A stretch of 64,000 bases of DNA. Origin: Acidobacteriota bacterium. Lineage in GTDB: Bacteria; Acidobacteriota; Terriglobia; UBA7540. The notes beneath the pieces were generated by a model. That model was not told the origin of the DNA, made no database searches, and saw only the letters and a program-made list of their open reading frames with translations. The translations under genes and the position numbers were made by a program. Location of the stretch: NCBI GenBank assembly GCA_004298155.1, contig SCRD01000013.1:62001-126000 (forward strand). Reading direction: 5' to 3'. Shown piece after piece: positions 18,955 through 27,484 of the stretch. How positions within the stretch are numbered: position 1 is the first letter of the stretch; each line of letters starts with the position of its first letter.

Positions 18955-20859
18955 TCAGGAAACGTCAAAGACGTCGGCCCAAAGCTCCAGATTAATAACC
19001 CGGAACAGCGGAGCGTCCGAAAGTGCACAGGCTGACCCATCGAAGAAACGGGTGATTTCGTCCTCAACTTTTTGCGGAACGAGAAATCTCTCCATACGCA
19101 ACTGGGCAGACGCCAGGTGTTGCCTGATTCCCGCCTGCATTCCCTCTTTAATCCACTTCTTCTGCGGAGCCGAAAACCACATCTTGTCTTTTCTTAACCG
19201 AACCCGTTCAGGCAGGATGCCTCTGAGTGATTGGCGAAGGATGCACTTCGTCCAGCCATGCCTCAGCTTCAGGTTGTCCGGGCAGTTGACCAGGAACTCG
19301 GCCAACTCATGATCCAGAAACGGTACCCGGGACTCGATGGAATGGGCCATGGAATTGCGGTCTTCGTAATGGAGCAGCGTAGGAACACTCAATCGCGTCG
19401 CGTCGAGCTTCTGCCGTTCGGCGAGGCTCTGCCCGGGGCCAAGAAGCTTTGAGAACCCGTTTCGACACTCTTGTAAAAGATGGGGCTGGCACAAGCGCTG
19501 GGCAAGGGAAGAAGGGGCGTTGACAAAATGCGGGAGGTACCGGCCTGCCCGTTTCCAGAGTGACGGCAAATCAGTTCCATTCATCAACCTGAAGAACGCT
19601 TCGGAGAGGAATTTGGGGTCTGCCGATTTAAGGAGATGCCATAAGTAAAAGTAGTAGAACTTGAGGTACCCACATAGAGTTTCGTCTCCGCCCTGACCGT
19701 CGAGCAAAACCGGGATCCTCTCTTCACGGGCCTTGCGCATTACGCACCACTGTGCGAACACGCTGGCGTCACCAAACGGCTCGTCCTGATGCCAAAGCAG
19801 GCGCTTGAAATTCGCCCAAAACTCTTCCGGCTTTGGAAATATCAAATGGGACCGGACGCCTGTGGACCGCACGACCTCGGCCACAAAGTCACGCTCATCA
19901 AACGCTTTGTCCTCGGAGCATGATGAAAAGGTGTGAAAGTCCCCGGCAGGAGAAATCTTTCTGGCGACGCACACGATTGAAGAAGAATCCAGCCCGCCGC
20001 TCAGACAGGACCCAACCGGCACGTCACTCCGCATGCGTATATTCACTGCTCGAGTGAACTTGTCCAGAAATTCATCGCGCAGCTCATCCTCGTCGCCTTT
20101 CGTCTCGCGCAACTGAAGGTCCCAATAAGTCCGGATTTCCGGCACCACCGATGATTGCGAAAGGTCGAGTGTCAGGTAACTCGCGGCCGGCAACTGAAAG
20201 ATGCCTTTAAAAAAGGTTTCGTTAGTGAAATCCCGCAGGGCATATTCCAGGTAGGCAAAAACCGCTTGATCATTGGCCTCACGCCGAATTTCCGGTGACA
20301 CGAGCAATTGCTTGATCTCGGAGCCGAAGATGAAGTGCTTCGGGCCCACATGGTAGTAAAATGGTTTCTCCCCAAAGCGGTCCCGCGCGCAGAACAATCT
20401 TTGACGGGATTTGTCCCACAATGCAAAGGCCCACATCCCGTTAAAACGTTTGAGACAATCCACACCCCACTCTTTGTAGGAACGCAGAATGACCTCTGTA
20501 TCAGTGTGAGTTTTGAAGGAGTGTCCCAGTTCTTCCAGGGCTTTGCGGATTTCAACGTAGTTGTAGATTTCCCCGTTAAAGGTGATGAATAGGGTTCCAT
20601 CTTCTGTCTGCATCGGCTGATTGCCAAGCGCTGAAAGGTCCAGGATGGCCAATCGCCTGCTGCCCAGCCCAATCATGGGATTTTTGAAGCCTGGCAAATA
20701 GCGTTCGTTATGGAATACTTCGCCTGGCGCTGCCTTGTCCTGGGAGAAAAACGCGAAACCGAACCCATCCGGGCCTCTGTAATCGATGAGGTCGGTCATC
20801 GAAATCAACAGCTTGGGGTCGAATCCGTCAGGGGCCGCAATCCCTGCTATTCCACACAT
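18955..20859 (-). CDS. Glutamine-hydrolysing asparagine synthase-like amidotransferase
   Basis: The 634-aa product starts MCGIAGIAAP, so Cys2 is the glutaminase nucleophile. Residues 2-215 form the class II glutamine amidotransferase domain (with YRGPDG and FNGEIYNY), and about 240-600 form the synthetase domain with PPi loop SGGLDSSS. AGGTGAG precedes the ATG. Within polysaccharide clusters such AsnB paralogues are known or proposed to amidate sugar carboxylates (WbpS-like) rather than make asparagine. That role is inferred from context; cellular asparagine synthesis cannot be excluded. Confidence 0.88.
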   Translation of the reverse strand: MCGIAGIAAPDGFDPKLLISMTDLIDYRGPDGFGFAFFSQDKAAPGEVFHNERYLPGFKNPMIGLGSRRLAILDLSALGNQPMQTEDGTLFITFNGEIYNYVEIRKALEELGHSFKTHTDTEVILRSYKEWGVDCLKRFNGMWAFALWDKSRQRLFCARDRFGEKPFYYHVGPKHFIFGSEIKQLLVSPEIRREANDQAVFAYLEYALRDFTNETFFKGIFQLPAASYLTLDLSQSSVVPEIRTYWDLQLRETKGDEDELRDEFLDKFTRAVNIRMRSDVPVGSCLSGGLDSSSIVCVARKISPAGDFHTFSSCSEDKAFDERDFVAEVVRSTGVRSHLIFPKPEEFWANFKRLLWHQDEPFGDASVFAQWCVMRKAREERIPVLLDGQGGDETLCGYLKFYYFYLWHLLKSADPKFLSEAFFRLMNGTDLPSLWKRAGRYLPHFVNAPSSLAQRLCQPHLLQECRNGFSKLLGPGQSLAERQKLDATRLSVPTLLHYEDRNSMAHSIESRVPFLDHELAEFLVNCPDNLKLRHGWTKCILRQSLRGILPERVRLRKDKMWFSAPQKKWIKEGMQAGIRQHLASAQLRMERFLVPQKVEDEITRFFDGSACALSDAPLFRVINLELWADVFDVS

Positions 20860-21037
20860 AGCTCACCTTTAAAAATGCCCATTGTCCCAAATTTGAACAT
20901 GTAGTCCAGACTCATGAGTCATCCGGGCCCTGGTTGATATTTGAAAAGCAAAGGTGTTGCTGGAGATTTCTCCCGACACACCGCACATGGCGTCCGCTGG
21001 TCACTCGACTCAAACCAAAGGTTTACAGTTTTTTTTA

Positions 21038-21772
21038 TCAGGCTGCGTTGACCAGTATCTCTCTTTCCTTGGCCGCGTTCGATTTCACGACAGCATCCAG
21101 GAAATCCGACTCGAGAAGAGATCGGAGGATGGCGATATTTGGCATTACGCAGTGGCCACCGATAACACCGGGAAAAGTCCAGGATGGGAGAAAATCAATC
21201 TCTTCCACAAAGGCATTGACATCTTCAAAGGTGCCGCCATACCCGGATGCGATTCGTTCGACGTCCTGGGCCCATCCGATAAGTATGCCCAGGTAAGTGG
21301 TTTCGAGAAGCTTGCTGATCTCGGCCAGTTCTGGAGTGCAAAATGGAGCCGTTTTGAATCCCGCTTGTGCGAAGTGGTCAAGGGCCATTTCGAGGGCGTC
21401 CCTGCGACAGGCGCCGACAAACTTTTTGTAGCGGAGCATATCAGCCTCCATTCGCACGTGCTTTCCTCGAACGGGGCTGTAGGCCAGCTGCTGATCACCA
21501 ACAGCTTCCTGAACTTTACGGGTTGTTCCCGGGGCCACCGTGCTGTTAATGATCGCCAGGGAAGGCTGATATTTGCTGATGTAATCAGCCGTTGTCTTGA
21601 CGAAGTCAGGTATTTGAAATGGATAACAAATGTGAAGTATGGAACACGGCTTTTCAATATCCACGGGAAGTATATCGATATTGGCGCACTCAAAACTTCT
21701 GCTCAAAATGCGTGAAAGCGGTCGGCCCACCTCACCCATGCCAACGACGACTACAAGGCCATTAGTTTCCAC
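21038..21772 (-). CDS. Short nucleotide-sugar dehydrogenase-like protein
   Basis: The 244-aa product starts at a GTG with GGAGG 7 bases upstream. Residues 6-16 form a Rossmann loop (VVVGMGEVGRP), followed by NSTVAPGTTRKV and YSPVRGKH. The SKLLETTYLG helix and GGHCVMP come next. These correspond to the UDP-glucose/GDP-mannose dehydrogenase family, including the active-site Cys in GGHC. The family normally has 400-450 residues with a C-terminal sugar-nucleotide-binding domain; that domain is absent. The NAD domain also looks shortened. It may be a divergent small family specific to such clusters or act with a partner. Function unknown. Confidence 0.72.
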   Translation of the reverse strand: METNGLVVVVGMGEVGRPLSRILSRSFECANIDILPVDIEKPCSILHICYPFQIPDFVKTTADYISKYQPSLAIINSTVAPGTTRKVQEAVGDQQLAYSPVRGKHVRMEADMLRYKKFVGACRRDALEMALDHFAQAGFKTAPFCTPELAEISKLLETTYLGILIGWAQDVERIASGYGGTFEDVNAFVEEIDFLPSWTFPGVIGGHCVMPNIAILRSLLESDFLDAVVKSNAAKEREILVNAA

Positions 21773-21813
21773 GTTTCTGCCTCCTTCTCTTTGACGCTGA
21801 CTCTGGCGACAGG

Positions 21814-23052
21814 CTACATAAGCGCTGCTTTTATGAGTCCAGGCAGGTTTCCAACAGAAATTCGTTCTTGATGTTTTGCCAGGATTGTTTTGCCAATCGA
21901 ACTTCCAACAGAATCGAGGTCATTCTTTGTGACATCGACCCTTTCGAACGGAATGTGGTAACAGGTCAGGATGGCCTGGAACCGCTGGTCGATGGTACGA
22001 AGTTCCTCTGGCAGGTACTCCATTTTTCGCATGTATAAAGCGGAATAATCTCCGGTAAGCCAGAAGGTGAGATCGACCGGCCACGCATACAAACAATCAA
22101 TGAAGTCCTTGGCCCGATTTCTGAGCGACCTCTGCCGGGGATCAAGGCGCTCGGCCGGGTGACGATCGTAGACCACAATCCATCCTCTGCGAGCGAAGAG
22201 CCACCCATAGACACGGCGCATGAAAAGGTCATAGCGGAAACCAAGCTGCCACACGAGCAAGGGCTTTCTATGCCGATCTACGAAGCGCATTATCCGGGTC
22301 TGGTAATTGTGCGGGCCCATGTAAATCACTTTGACCGGTGCGGGCAGGTTGCGGAGCGCGCCCGCCACGCTGCTCTTGCCAGCTCCATCCACACCGAGGA
22401 GGGCCACTTCGAGGCCCGTTTTCCTCATCACCTGCCAGATTCGATAAGCAACTCTCCGATACTGCGTTCTAAAGATCATCCGCAAGTCCGCAACGATCAC
22501 GCCTTTCAGGAGCAGGTATAAAGTCAGGAGCCTGGTGCTTCCCTTTCGCCATAAAGCCCGGCCTAAAGGCCCGAATTTTGGATCGCCAATTCGCCGGTTG
22601 CGCCAGGGAGGCCCGCCGGCTTTTTGTTCGAAGCATTTTGTTCCCTTGCGGTCCACTACGGCGTGGAGCAGACAAGCCGTTCGCGCTTCCAGAGGAACCT
22701 GGCCGACGGGCAGGCGAAATCCAGGCCCCCAACGCTCTGCGCTGTAGAGGTCGATCGTGTAGGGGTCGGGAGTCCCGAGCAATTGAAACCGAAATCGTTC
22801 AAGATAAGCGTGCGGCTTGAACACGCGATAAAACCCCTCGTCATTCAGGAACGCCTTGACCAGGCCCGAATCCTTTGTGATCAAAACATCAAGGTCGGCC
22901 GAACTCGATGTCTGAAGGGGGTTGAGAAAGTCCGGGCCACGCAGGAGCGCTGCGTCCGGGGCCAGCCGTTTTATCTGGCTCCAGACAAACCGGTAATAAT
23001 CCTGCCCCTTTTCTACGGCCGGCCCGGTCTCATTCAGAAGATTCACCGCCAT
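21814..23052 (-). CDS. Nucleotidyltransferase-like plus thymidylate-kinase-like P-loop fusion protein
   Basis: The 412-aa product has an N-terminal part (about 15-190) carrying SSSADLDVLI at 49-58, a pattern close to the G-S-x-x-D-x-D of MNT/PolB-type nucleotidyltransferases. From about 212 to 390 it resembles thymidylate or small-molecule kinases: P-loop GVDGAGKSS (220-228), VVYDRHP and an acidic DVTKND segment. It may phosphorylate a sugar or another cluster intermediate. I do not recognise a named family. It sits between the ATP-grasp and short dehydrogenase genes with short spacers, which suggests a job in precursor or decoration chemistry. Confidence 0.62.
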   Translation of the reverse strand: MAVNLLNETGPAVEKGQDYYRFVWSQIKRLAPDAALLRGPDFLNPLQTSSSADLDVLITKDSGLVKAFLNDEGFYRVFKPHAYLERFRFQLLGTPDPYTIDLYSAERWGPGFRLPVGQVPLEARTACLLHAVVDRKGTKCFEQKAGGPPWRNRRIGDPKFGPLGRALWRKGSTRLLTLYLLLKGVIVADLRMIFRTQYRRVAYRIWQVMRKTGLEVALLGVDGAGKSSVAGALRNLPAPVKVIYMGPHNYQTRIMRFVDRHRKPLLVWQLGFRYDLFMRRVYGWLFARRGWIVVYDRHPAERLDPRQRSLRNRAKDFIDCLYAWPVDLTFWLTGDYSALYMRKMEYLPEELRTIDQRFQAILTCYHIPFERVDVTKNDLDSVGSSIGKTILAKHQERISVGNLPGLIKAALM

Positions 23053-23110
23053 CAGCTTATTCCTGTCGTCAAGAAAGACTTTGCATGCGCCTTTGTTCGG
23101 ATTGAACCAA

Positions 23111-24319
23111 TCAGACTCGCTGCGTTGGTTGGAGATGCGATTTGCCAGGCACGGTTAAGGCAACCCTCGATTGCCGCCTCTCCCTAATTCGTCGGCTGAT
23201 CTGCGACTGCACCCGCTCAGCGGGCTCAAAGAAATTGGGCATGAAATCGGCGAAAGATAAATTTGATCTGACCCGCGGGTTGAACGTGTCGGACAGCACG
23301 GCGCCAATAGACGCCGGGCGCTTCGAGATGTGCAGCGTTTCCAGCAATGGCCAGTGGAAGCGAATCTTCCGGTTGTAGCGCTCTGAGTATTCGATCGTCT
23401 GGCCTTGTGCCAGTTGGCAGAGGTAATAGGGAAAATCCACGCCGGCAGCCAGAGCCAGGTCAAGCGAGCCCCAGAACTTGGGATTAATCTCCACCAGCTT
23501 GTAATCGTGGTCGCCGGTATCGTAACGGAACTCCACCATGGCCACTCCGTGCCATCCCAGTTGGTTGAGGAGCAGCGTACCGTATTCTTTGAGTTTCTGG
23601 TCGTAATAGCTTTCCGCGCAGCAACTGATCCCTCCAGCCGGGGGAACTTCGCGGACACGGCGATGCATGAAAATCCTCTTGCAGACGCCCTTCTGGTATA
23701 GAGCAAAGAATCCGCACCCAAATCCCGGAATATACTCCTGCACGATGGGCGGGCGTGTGCGGGACTGCCTGCTCCGCTCCCACAAAACCTCGTACTGCTC
23801 AAGTAGTTCCTGTGGAGTGCGCGCGTATTGGACCCCTTTTTTGACAAGCGGCTCAATGGCAGCCTTGATCACCACGGGAAACTTGAGATCCCGGGAAAGA
23901 CTGAGCACCTCATCCGGAGATTCAGGCGAAACGGTCCTTGGCGCGGGAACGCCGACTTTTTGCGCCAGTTCGTTGACGTACCTTTTATCGGCCGCCAACC
24001 GGATGGTTTCCGCATCGACAATCTCCAGCCGGCTGAGCGAGTTTATTTCGTTTTTGTGCTGTGCCAGGGCAAGCGTGGGATCGTACCCAACTGGAATAAT
24101 CAGATCGAAGTGGAACCGGCGAATGAGATCTATAACGGCCGGGGAAAAAGAACCTTCATAGGGCGCAGGAACTTCGTATCTTGCCGAGCAGTATCGCGAG
24201 TAAGAAGCCAGTCTTGTGGGTTTATCGGCCAATACCGAAATCCGGATTCCTTTTTTGCCAAGACTGCGAACAATACCCAACGATTGAGGATAACTGTCAT
24301 CTGTAACCAGGACGTGCAT
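23111..24319 (-). CDS. ATP-grasp carboxylate-amine/thiol ligase-like protein
   Basis: The 402-aa product has an N-terminal Rossmann-like pre-ATP-grasp domain (MHVLVTDDSYPQSLGIVRSL), and then KRYVNELAQKVGVPAPRT, FPVVIKAA, PPIVQEYIPGFG and VEINPKFWGSLDLAL. The last provides the E-x-N metal ligands of ATP-grasp enzymes. Such enzymes join a carboxylate, through an acyl phosphate, to an amine. In an exopolysaccharide cluster this could attach an amino acid or other acyl group to a sugar; that is inference. GGGAGGGG precedes the ATG. Confidence 0.85.
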   Translation of the reverse strand: MHVLVTDDSYPQSLGIVRSLGKKGIRISVLADKPTRLASYSRYCSARYEVPAPYEGSFSPAVIDLIRRFHFDLIIPVGYDPTLALAQHKNEINSLSRLEIVDAETIRLAADKRYVNELAQKVGVPAPRTVSPESPDEVLSLSRDLKFPVVIKAAIEPLVKKGVQYARTPQELLEQYEVLWERSRQSRTRPPIVQEYIPGFGCGFFALYQKGVCKRIFMHRRVREVPPAGGISCCAESYYDQKLKEYGTLLLNQLGWHGVAMVEFRYDTGDHDYKLVEINPKFWGSLDLALAAGVDFPYYLCQLAQGQTIEYSERYNRKIRFHWPLLETLHISKRPASIGAVLSDTFNPRVRSNLSFADFMPNFFEPAERVQSQISRRIRERRQSRVALTVPGKSHLQPTQRV

Positions 24320-24543
24320 AAACCCCTCCCGGACTCACAATGCTCCATGCTTTCTTTGCGCGTGGAGTTGCCTCCCCTGGATCCCTCCAGCGTAATGAGT
24401 GCAAAGAAAAACAGTGCTTCCCAGCGCCAGGCAGAGCCGATGTAATGAACTTCTCACGGAATTGGGCTGGGCAAGACCTGCCGTGCCGGCCCTCCAGCAA
24501 CCGAATTCGGGCAGAGATATTCCCATGGCCCGGCGTGCTTGTT

Positions 24544-26043
24544 TCATGTCAGAACGGCGTCGCAAACACGAGCATTTTCACCTGCCGCACCCCAGACGTG
24601 GACTGCCGGCAAAAGGCCGACCTCGCTATACCTTTGATGGGTTGCCTGGACGAACTTAATGGCGGTCAGCCACTTGTCCTTCCATTCCCAGCGATGGTCC
24701 AGCAGTTTCCAGTAAATATCGCCAGTTTCCCGGCTCATCCAACCGCCGCCAAATGCGCGGGGATGCCAAAGCAAAGAGATCCCGCCCCAGCCATAGCGGC
24801 GGCTCGTTGCCAGCAGCTTCGCGACTTCGGCAAATCCATCAGCCTTACCCTCTCCGCCAAATTCGAAACGCAGGCTCAGATCCATGGCGGCCAGAGGGAT
24901 CTCGAGGAAAGTTGCGGGCCTTTCTTCCCGGAAGTTGTAGGGAGGAAATGCGAAGCAAGCTCCCGCGCGATACCCGATTCGCTCCACCCACCCGATCGAG
25001 GTGTCATAAAGAGCCCCCGAGCGCTCGAGCGAAGGGATGAGTCGGTCGAGCGTAAACCGCAGCCAGTGCTGACGCCCTCCCTGCGGGTTGAGGCCGAGCT
25101 TCCGCAGGCGGATGTATTCCCCCGGCAGCCCGTCGCTCTCCTCAAGGCACCTGTAAGATCCGTGCACCCCGACTTCCATGCCCTCTCTTTCCAGGGAATG
25201 GGCCAAATCCCTGAGTTCAGGAAGTTCGCTCGTGTAATTGGCGTCCCGCCGGTGCAGATGCCGCGTGAGAAAATAGAAACTGGAATTGACCCCTCTCTGT
25301 TTTTCACCTTCCACCACGTTTGGAACCTGAGCCAATGGATCGCGCCTGGTCAGGCATCTGCGAGCCGCCATTTTTATCTGGTCGAAGGCAAGCTCCCGGC
25401 TTTTTCCTTCCAGCCATGAGGAGGCAGCGTTCTTGCCCAGCCGCATGACGCAATTGGCCCGGCCCACCGGGAGGTAATCAACGTCATGCGTTGCAATGAC
25501 AAAGTGGGAGGAAAACTCGGCTGAAGTCAATGTCCGGCCGGCAACCCGTCCGGTCACCGCATCGAGGGCTTTCTGCAAAAACCACATGGCGACGGCGGCG
25601 TGAGGGACCCGGGCGTCGAGCTTATGTCGCCCCACATAGCTGGCCTCAAACGGGACCCTCCCGCAGGGATCCAGGTCCTTGACACTGTATTCATCCGCGC
25701 ACGAAACCCACTCGAAAACTTCTCCCAGCCAATCGGGTTCGTGACCCGCCGGAGGAGAATAAAACGTCGCCGTTGTCTCATTGTCCCTGCCGAACCGTTT
25801 GGGCGGCGGCGCGGGTTCGAGAGGCGAGCGCGGACGATAGAGATTGCTCAGCCGAAGAACCGGTTTTCCCGGGCCATTGCCCAGGCCAGGCGGGTAATGG
25901 ATCACCACATCCGCGCTCTCGCGCTCCGCCGGTTCAAGCAGAGGGCTGTGCCCATGGATCGCGCAGAAAAGCCGAAACGCGTAAGTTAGCCGCGTCCGGT
26001 GCGTCCAGTTCTGATCGGGTGAGAATTCGAGAAAGATTCGCAT
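24544..26043 (-). CDS. NodB-like polysaccharide deacetylase family protein
   Basis: The 499-aa product has no signal peptide. The central part has ATHDVDYL (about 183-190), resembling the T-x-D-D/D-V-D metal motif of NodB domains. VGVHGSYR matches the second His motif, and IGYRAGACFAF the motif-3 Arg region, with a late LLWHPRAFGGGW that could supply the last His. It may deacetylate a lipid-linked or soluble intermediate on the cytoplasmic side. The start follows the O-antigen ligase-like stop codon by a single base, so translation is coupled. Confidence 0.75.
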   Translation of the reverse strand: MRIFLEFSPDQNWTHRTRLTYAFRLFCAIHGHSPLLEPAERESADVVIHYPPGLGNGPGKPVLRLSNLYRPRSPLEPAPPPKRFGRDNETTATFYSPPAGHEPDWLGEVFEWVSCADEYSVKDLDPCGRVPFEASYVGRHKLDARVPHAAVAMWFLQKALDAVTGRVAGRTLTSAEFSSHFVIATHDVDYLPVGRANCVMRLGKNAASSWLEGKSRELAFDQIKMAARRCLTRRDPLAQVPNVVEGEKQRGVNSSFYFLTRHLHRRDANYTSELPELRDLAHSLEREGMEVGVHGSYRCLEESDGLPGEYIRLRKLGLNPQGGRQHWLRFTLDRLIPSLERSGALYDTSIGWVERIGYRAGACFAFPPYNFREERPATFLEIPLAAMDLSLRFEFGGEGKADGFAEVAKLLATSRRYGWGGISLLWHPRAFGGGWMSRETGDIYWKLLDHRWEWKDKWLTAIKFVQATHQRYSEVGLLPAVHVWGAAGENARVCDAVLT

Positions 26044-26044
26044 C

Positions 26045-27454
26045 TTATGAGTCCGCCGCCGTTTCCAGTTGTGTCACTTCCTGCCGTTTGGAATCGATAA
26101 TGCGGCAGGCGACAAATGCGATGCCGCACCAGAGCCAGACAAAGCGATTGTCGTCGACATCACCACTCGCGGTTGTGAGGAGCAAACAGTAGACCAAAAT
26201 CGGCAGGACAAAGGCATAACGGCTGCTTTCTTCGTAAAAGGCCTTTTTCGCCGCCCGGAGACCGATGATCAGAAAGATGACAAAAGGAATAAGCCCAAGC
26301 AGGCCCTCTTCCACGCCGACTTCCAGAAGCTCGAAATGTGGATACTCCGGTGGGTCCTGCTGATCGTTATGCCAGTAATACGTTTCCCATCCGCCGACTC
26401 CCCAGCCCCATAGCGGTTTCTGCGCGAACCCGTCCAGGGCCGCCCGATAAAACACAAGCCTTCTACCCCCGCTGCCTTTATCTGTTGACGTTCCCCGCAC
26501 CATCTGGACTACTTCCACGCTCTTCTCCCGAAATCTTTGCGCTGCATACCCTCTAATCCATTGGCCCGGGACAATCAGCAAAGCGGCCACAATGACGGCA
26601 CACCCGCCCAGTGCAATCAGGGGAGTGATATAGCCTACTCGTTGAGGCCGGAAGAACACCCCTCCAAGCAGAACCAGGATCAACGAAAAGAGAGCGTCCC
26701 GCGTCTCGGAGGCAATCAGCCCCGCGGCGAGGATTGGCAACGCCAGGATCAGAAGGTTCTTTATCCAGGGCTCCTCAAACAATCCGAGATAAAGAACCAG
26801 CAGGATAGCCATTCCGATAAGCTGGCCGATCCCGATGTGCACGGGCTGGTAGTGTTCTGCATAGGTGCCCTGGCTGACCCCCGAAACTCTGGACAGGCTC
26901 AATATGAGTGCAAGGGCAACTGTAGCCAATGTGAAGTGCCGCAAATCGCGCTCTTCGATCATCACAATGAAGGGAGCTATGAAACAAAGCGTCCCCACGA
27001 TGAGAAAGCTCACCAGCTTGCTCCCTCCATAGCCGGGGGCCCGAGTCCATAAAAAGCTGACGGTCAGGGCTGCTGCAAAGAGGAAGTAAAAGGCGATTCC
27101 TTTCCCCTGGCCTTTAAACAAATCTCCCAGCCACAGACCCTTCTCACGTGTCGAGAGTTTGATCAGGCGGAAAAAGATTGCCAGAGCGAGGAGGACTGCT
27201 CCCAGGGTAAGCTCTGTCGGGTCCAAAATACGGCGGTAGGGATTCGCGGGCATCGGCATCCCCTGCGATATAAACAAAATCGGAGGGATGAATGCCGCCG
27301 GAAACTTCGCCAAAGCGATCGCCATACACGGAAGCAGCAGAACTATGAGAAGCGCCCAGACAGGGTGGACCCCCTGGTTGATTGCCGCCACGACGCCGGC
27401 AAGGGCCGCTATGGCCACCAGGGCGCAGATCGAAAATCGAGTGGTATCTCTCAC
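26045..27454 (-). CDS. O-antigen ligase / Wzy-type polymerase family membrane protein
   Basis: The 469-aa product has about a dozen hydrophobic helices and a large loop (about 300-380) leading to GWGVGGWETYYWHNDQ and PHFELLEVGVEEGLLGL. This is the PF04932 signature, where the loop His precedes the E-x-x-x-E-x-G-L-x-G-L helix. It would polymerise lipid-linked repeat units or ligate the chain on the periplasmic side. The GTG start at 27454 has GGAAGA about 5 bases upstream. It lies 30 bases after the flippase gene. Confidence 0.86.
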   Translation of the reverse strand: MRDTTRFSICALVAIAALAGVVAAINQGVHPVWALLIVLLLPCMAIALAKFPAAFIPPILFISQGMPMPANPYRRILDPTELTLGAVLLALAIFFRLIKLSTREKGLWLGDLFKGQGKGIAFYFLFAAALTVSFLWTRAPGYGGSKLVSFLIVGTLCFIAPFIVMIEERDLRHFTLATVALALILSLSRVSGVSQGTYAEHYQPVHIGIGQLIGMAILLVLYLGLFEEPWIKNLLILALPILAAGLIASETRDALFSLILVLLGGVFFRPQRVGYITPLIALGGCAVIVAALLIVPGQWIRGYAAQRFREKSVEVVQMVRGTSTDKGSGGRRLVFYRAALDGFAQKPLWGWGVGGWETYYWHNDQQDPPEYPHFELLEVGVEEGLLGLIPFVIFLIIGLRAAKKAFYEESSRYAFVLPILVYCLLLTTASGDVDDNRFVWLWCGIAFVACRIIDSKRQEVTQLETAADS

Positions 27455-27484
27455 TTTATTCTTCCCGCCTCATATGGACGACCA

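Noticed and set aside
24340-25419. A 359-codon frame on the plus strand
   Set aside because: Antisense to the deacetylase-like gene; low-complexity Pro/Arg-rich product without domain.
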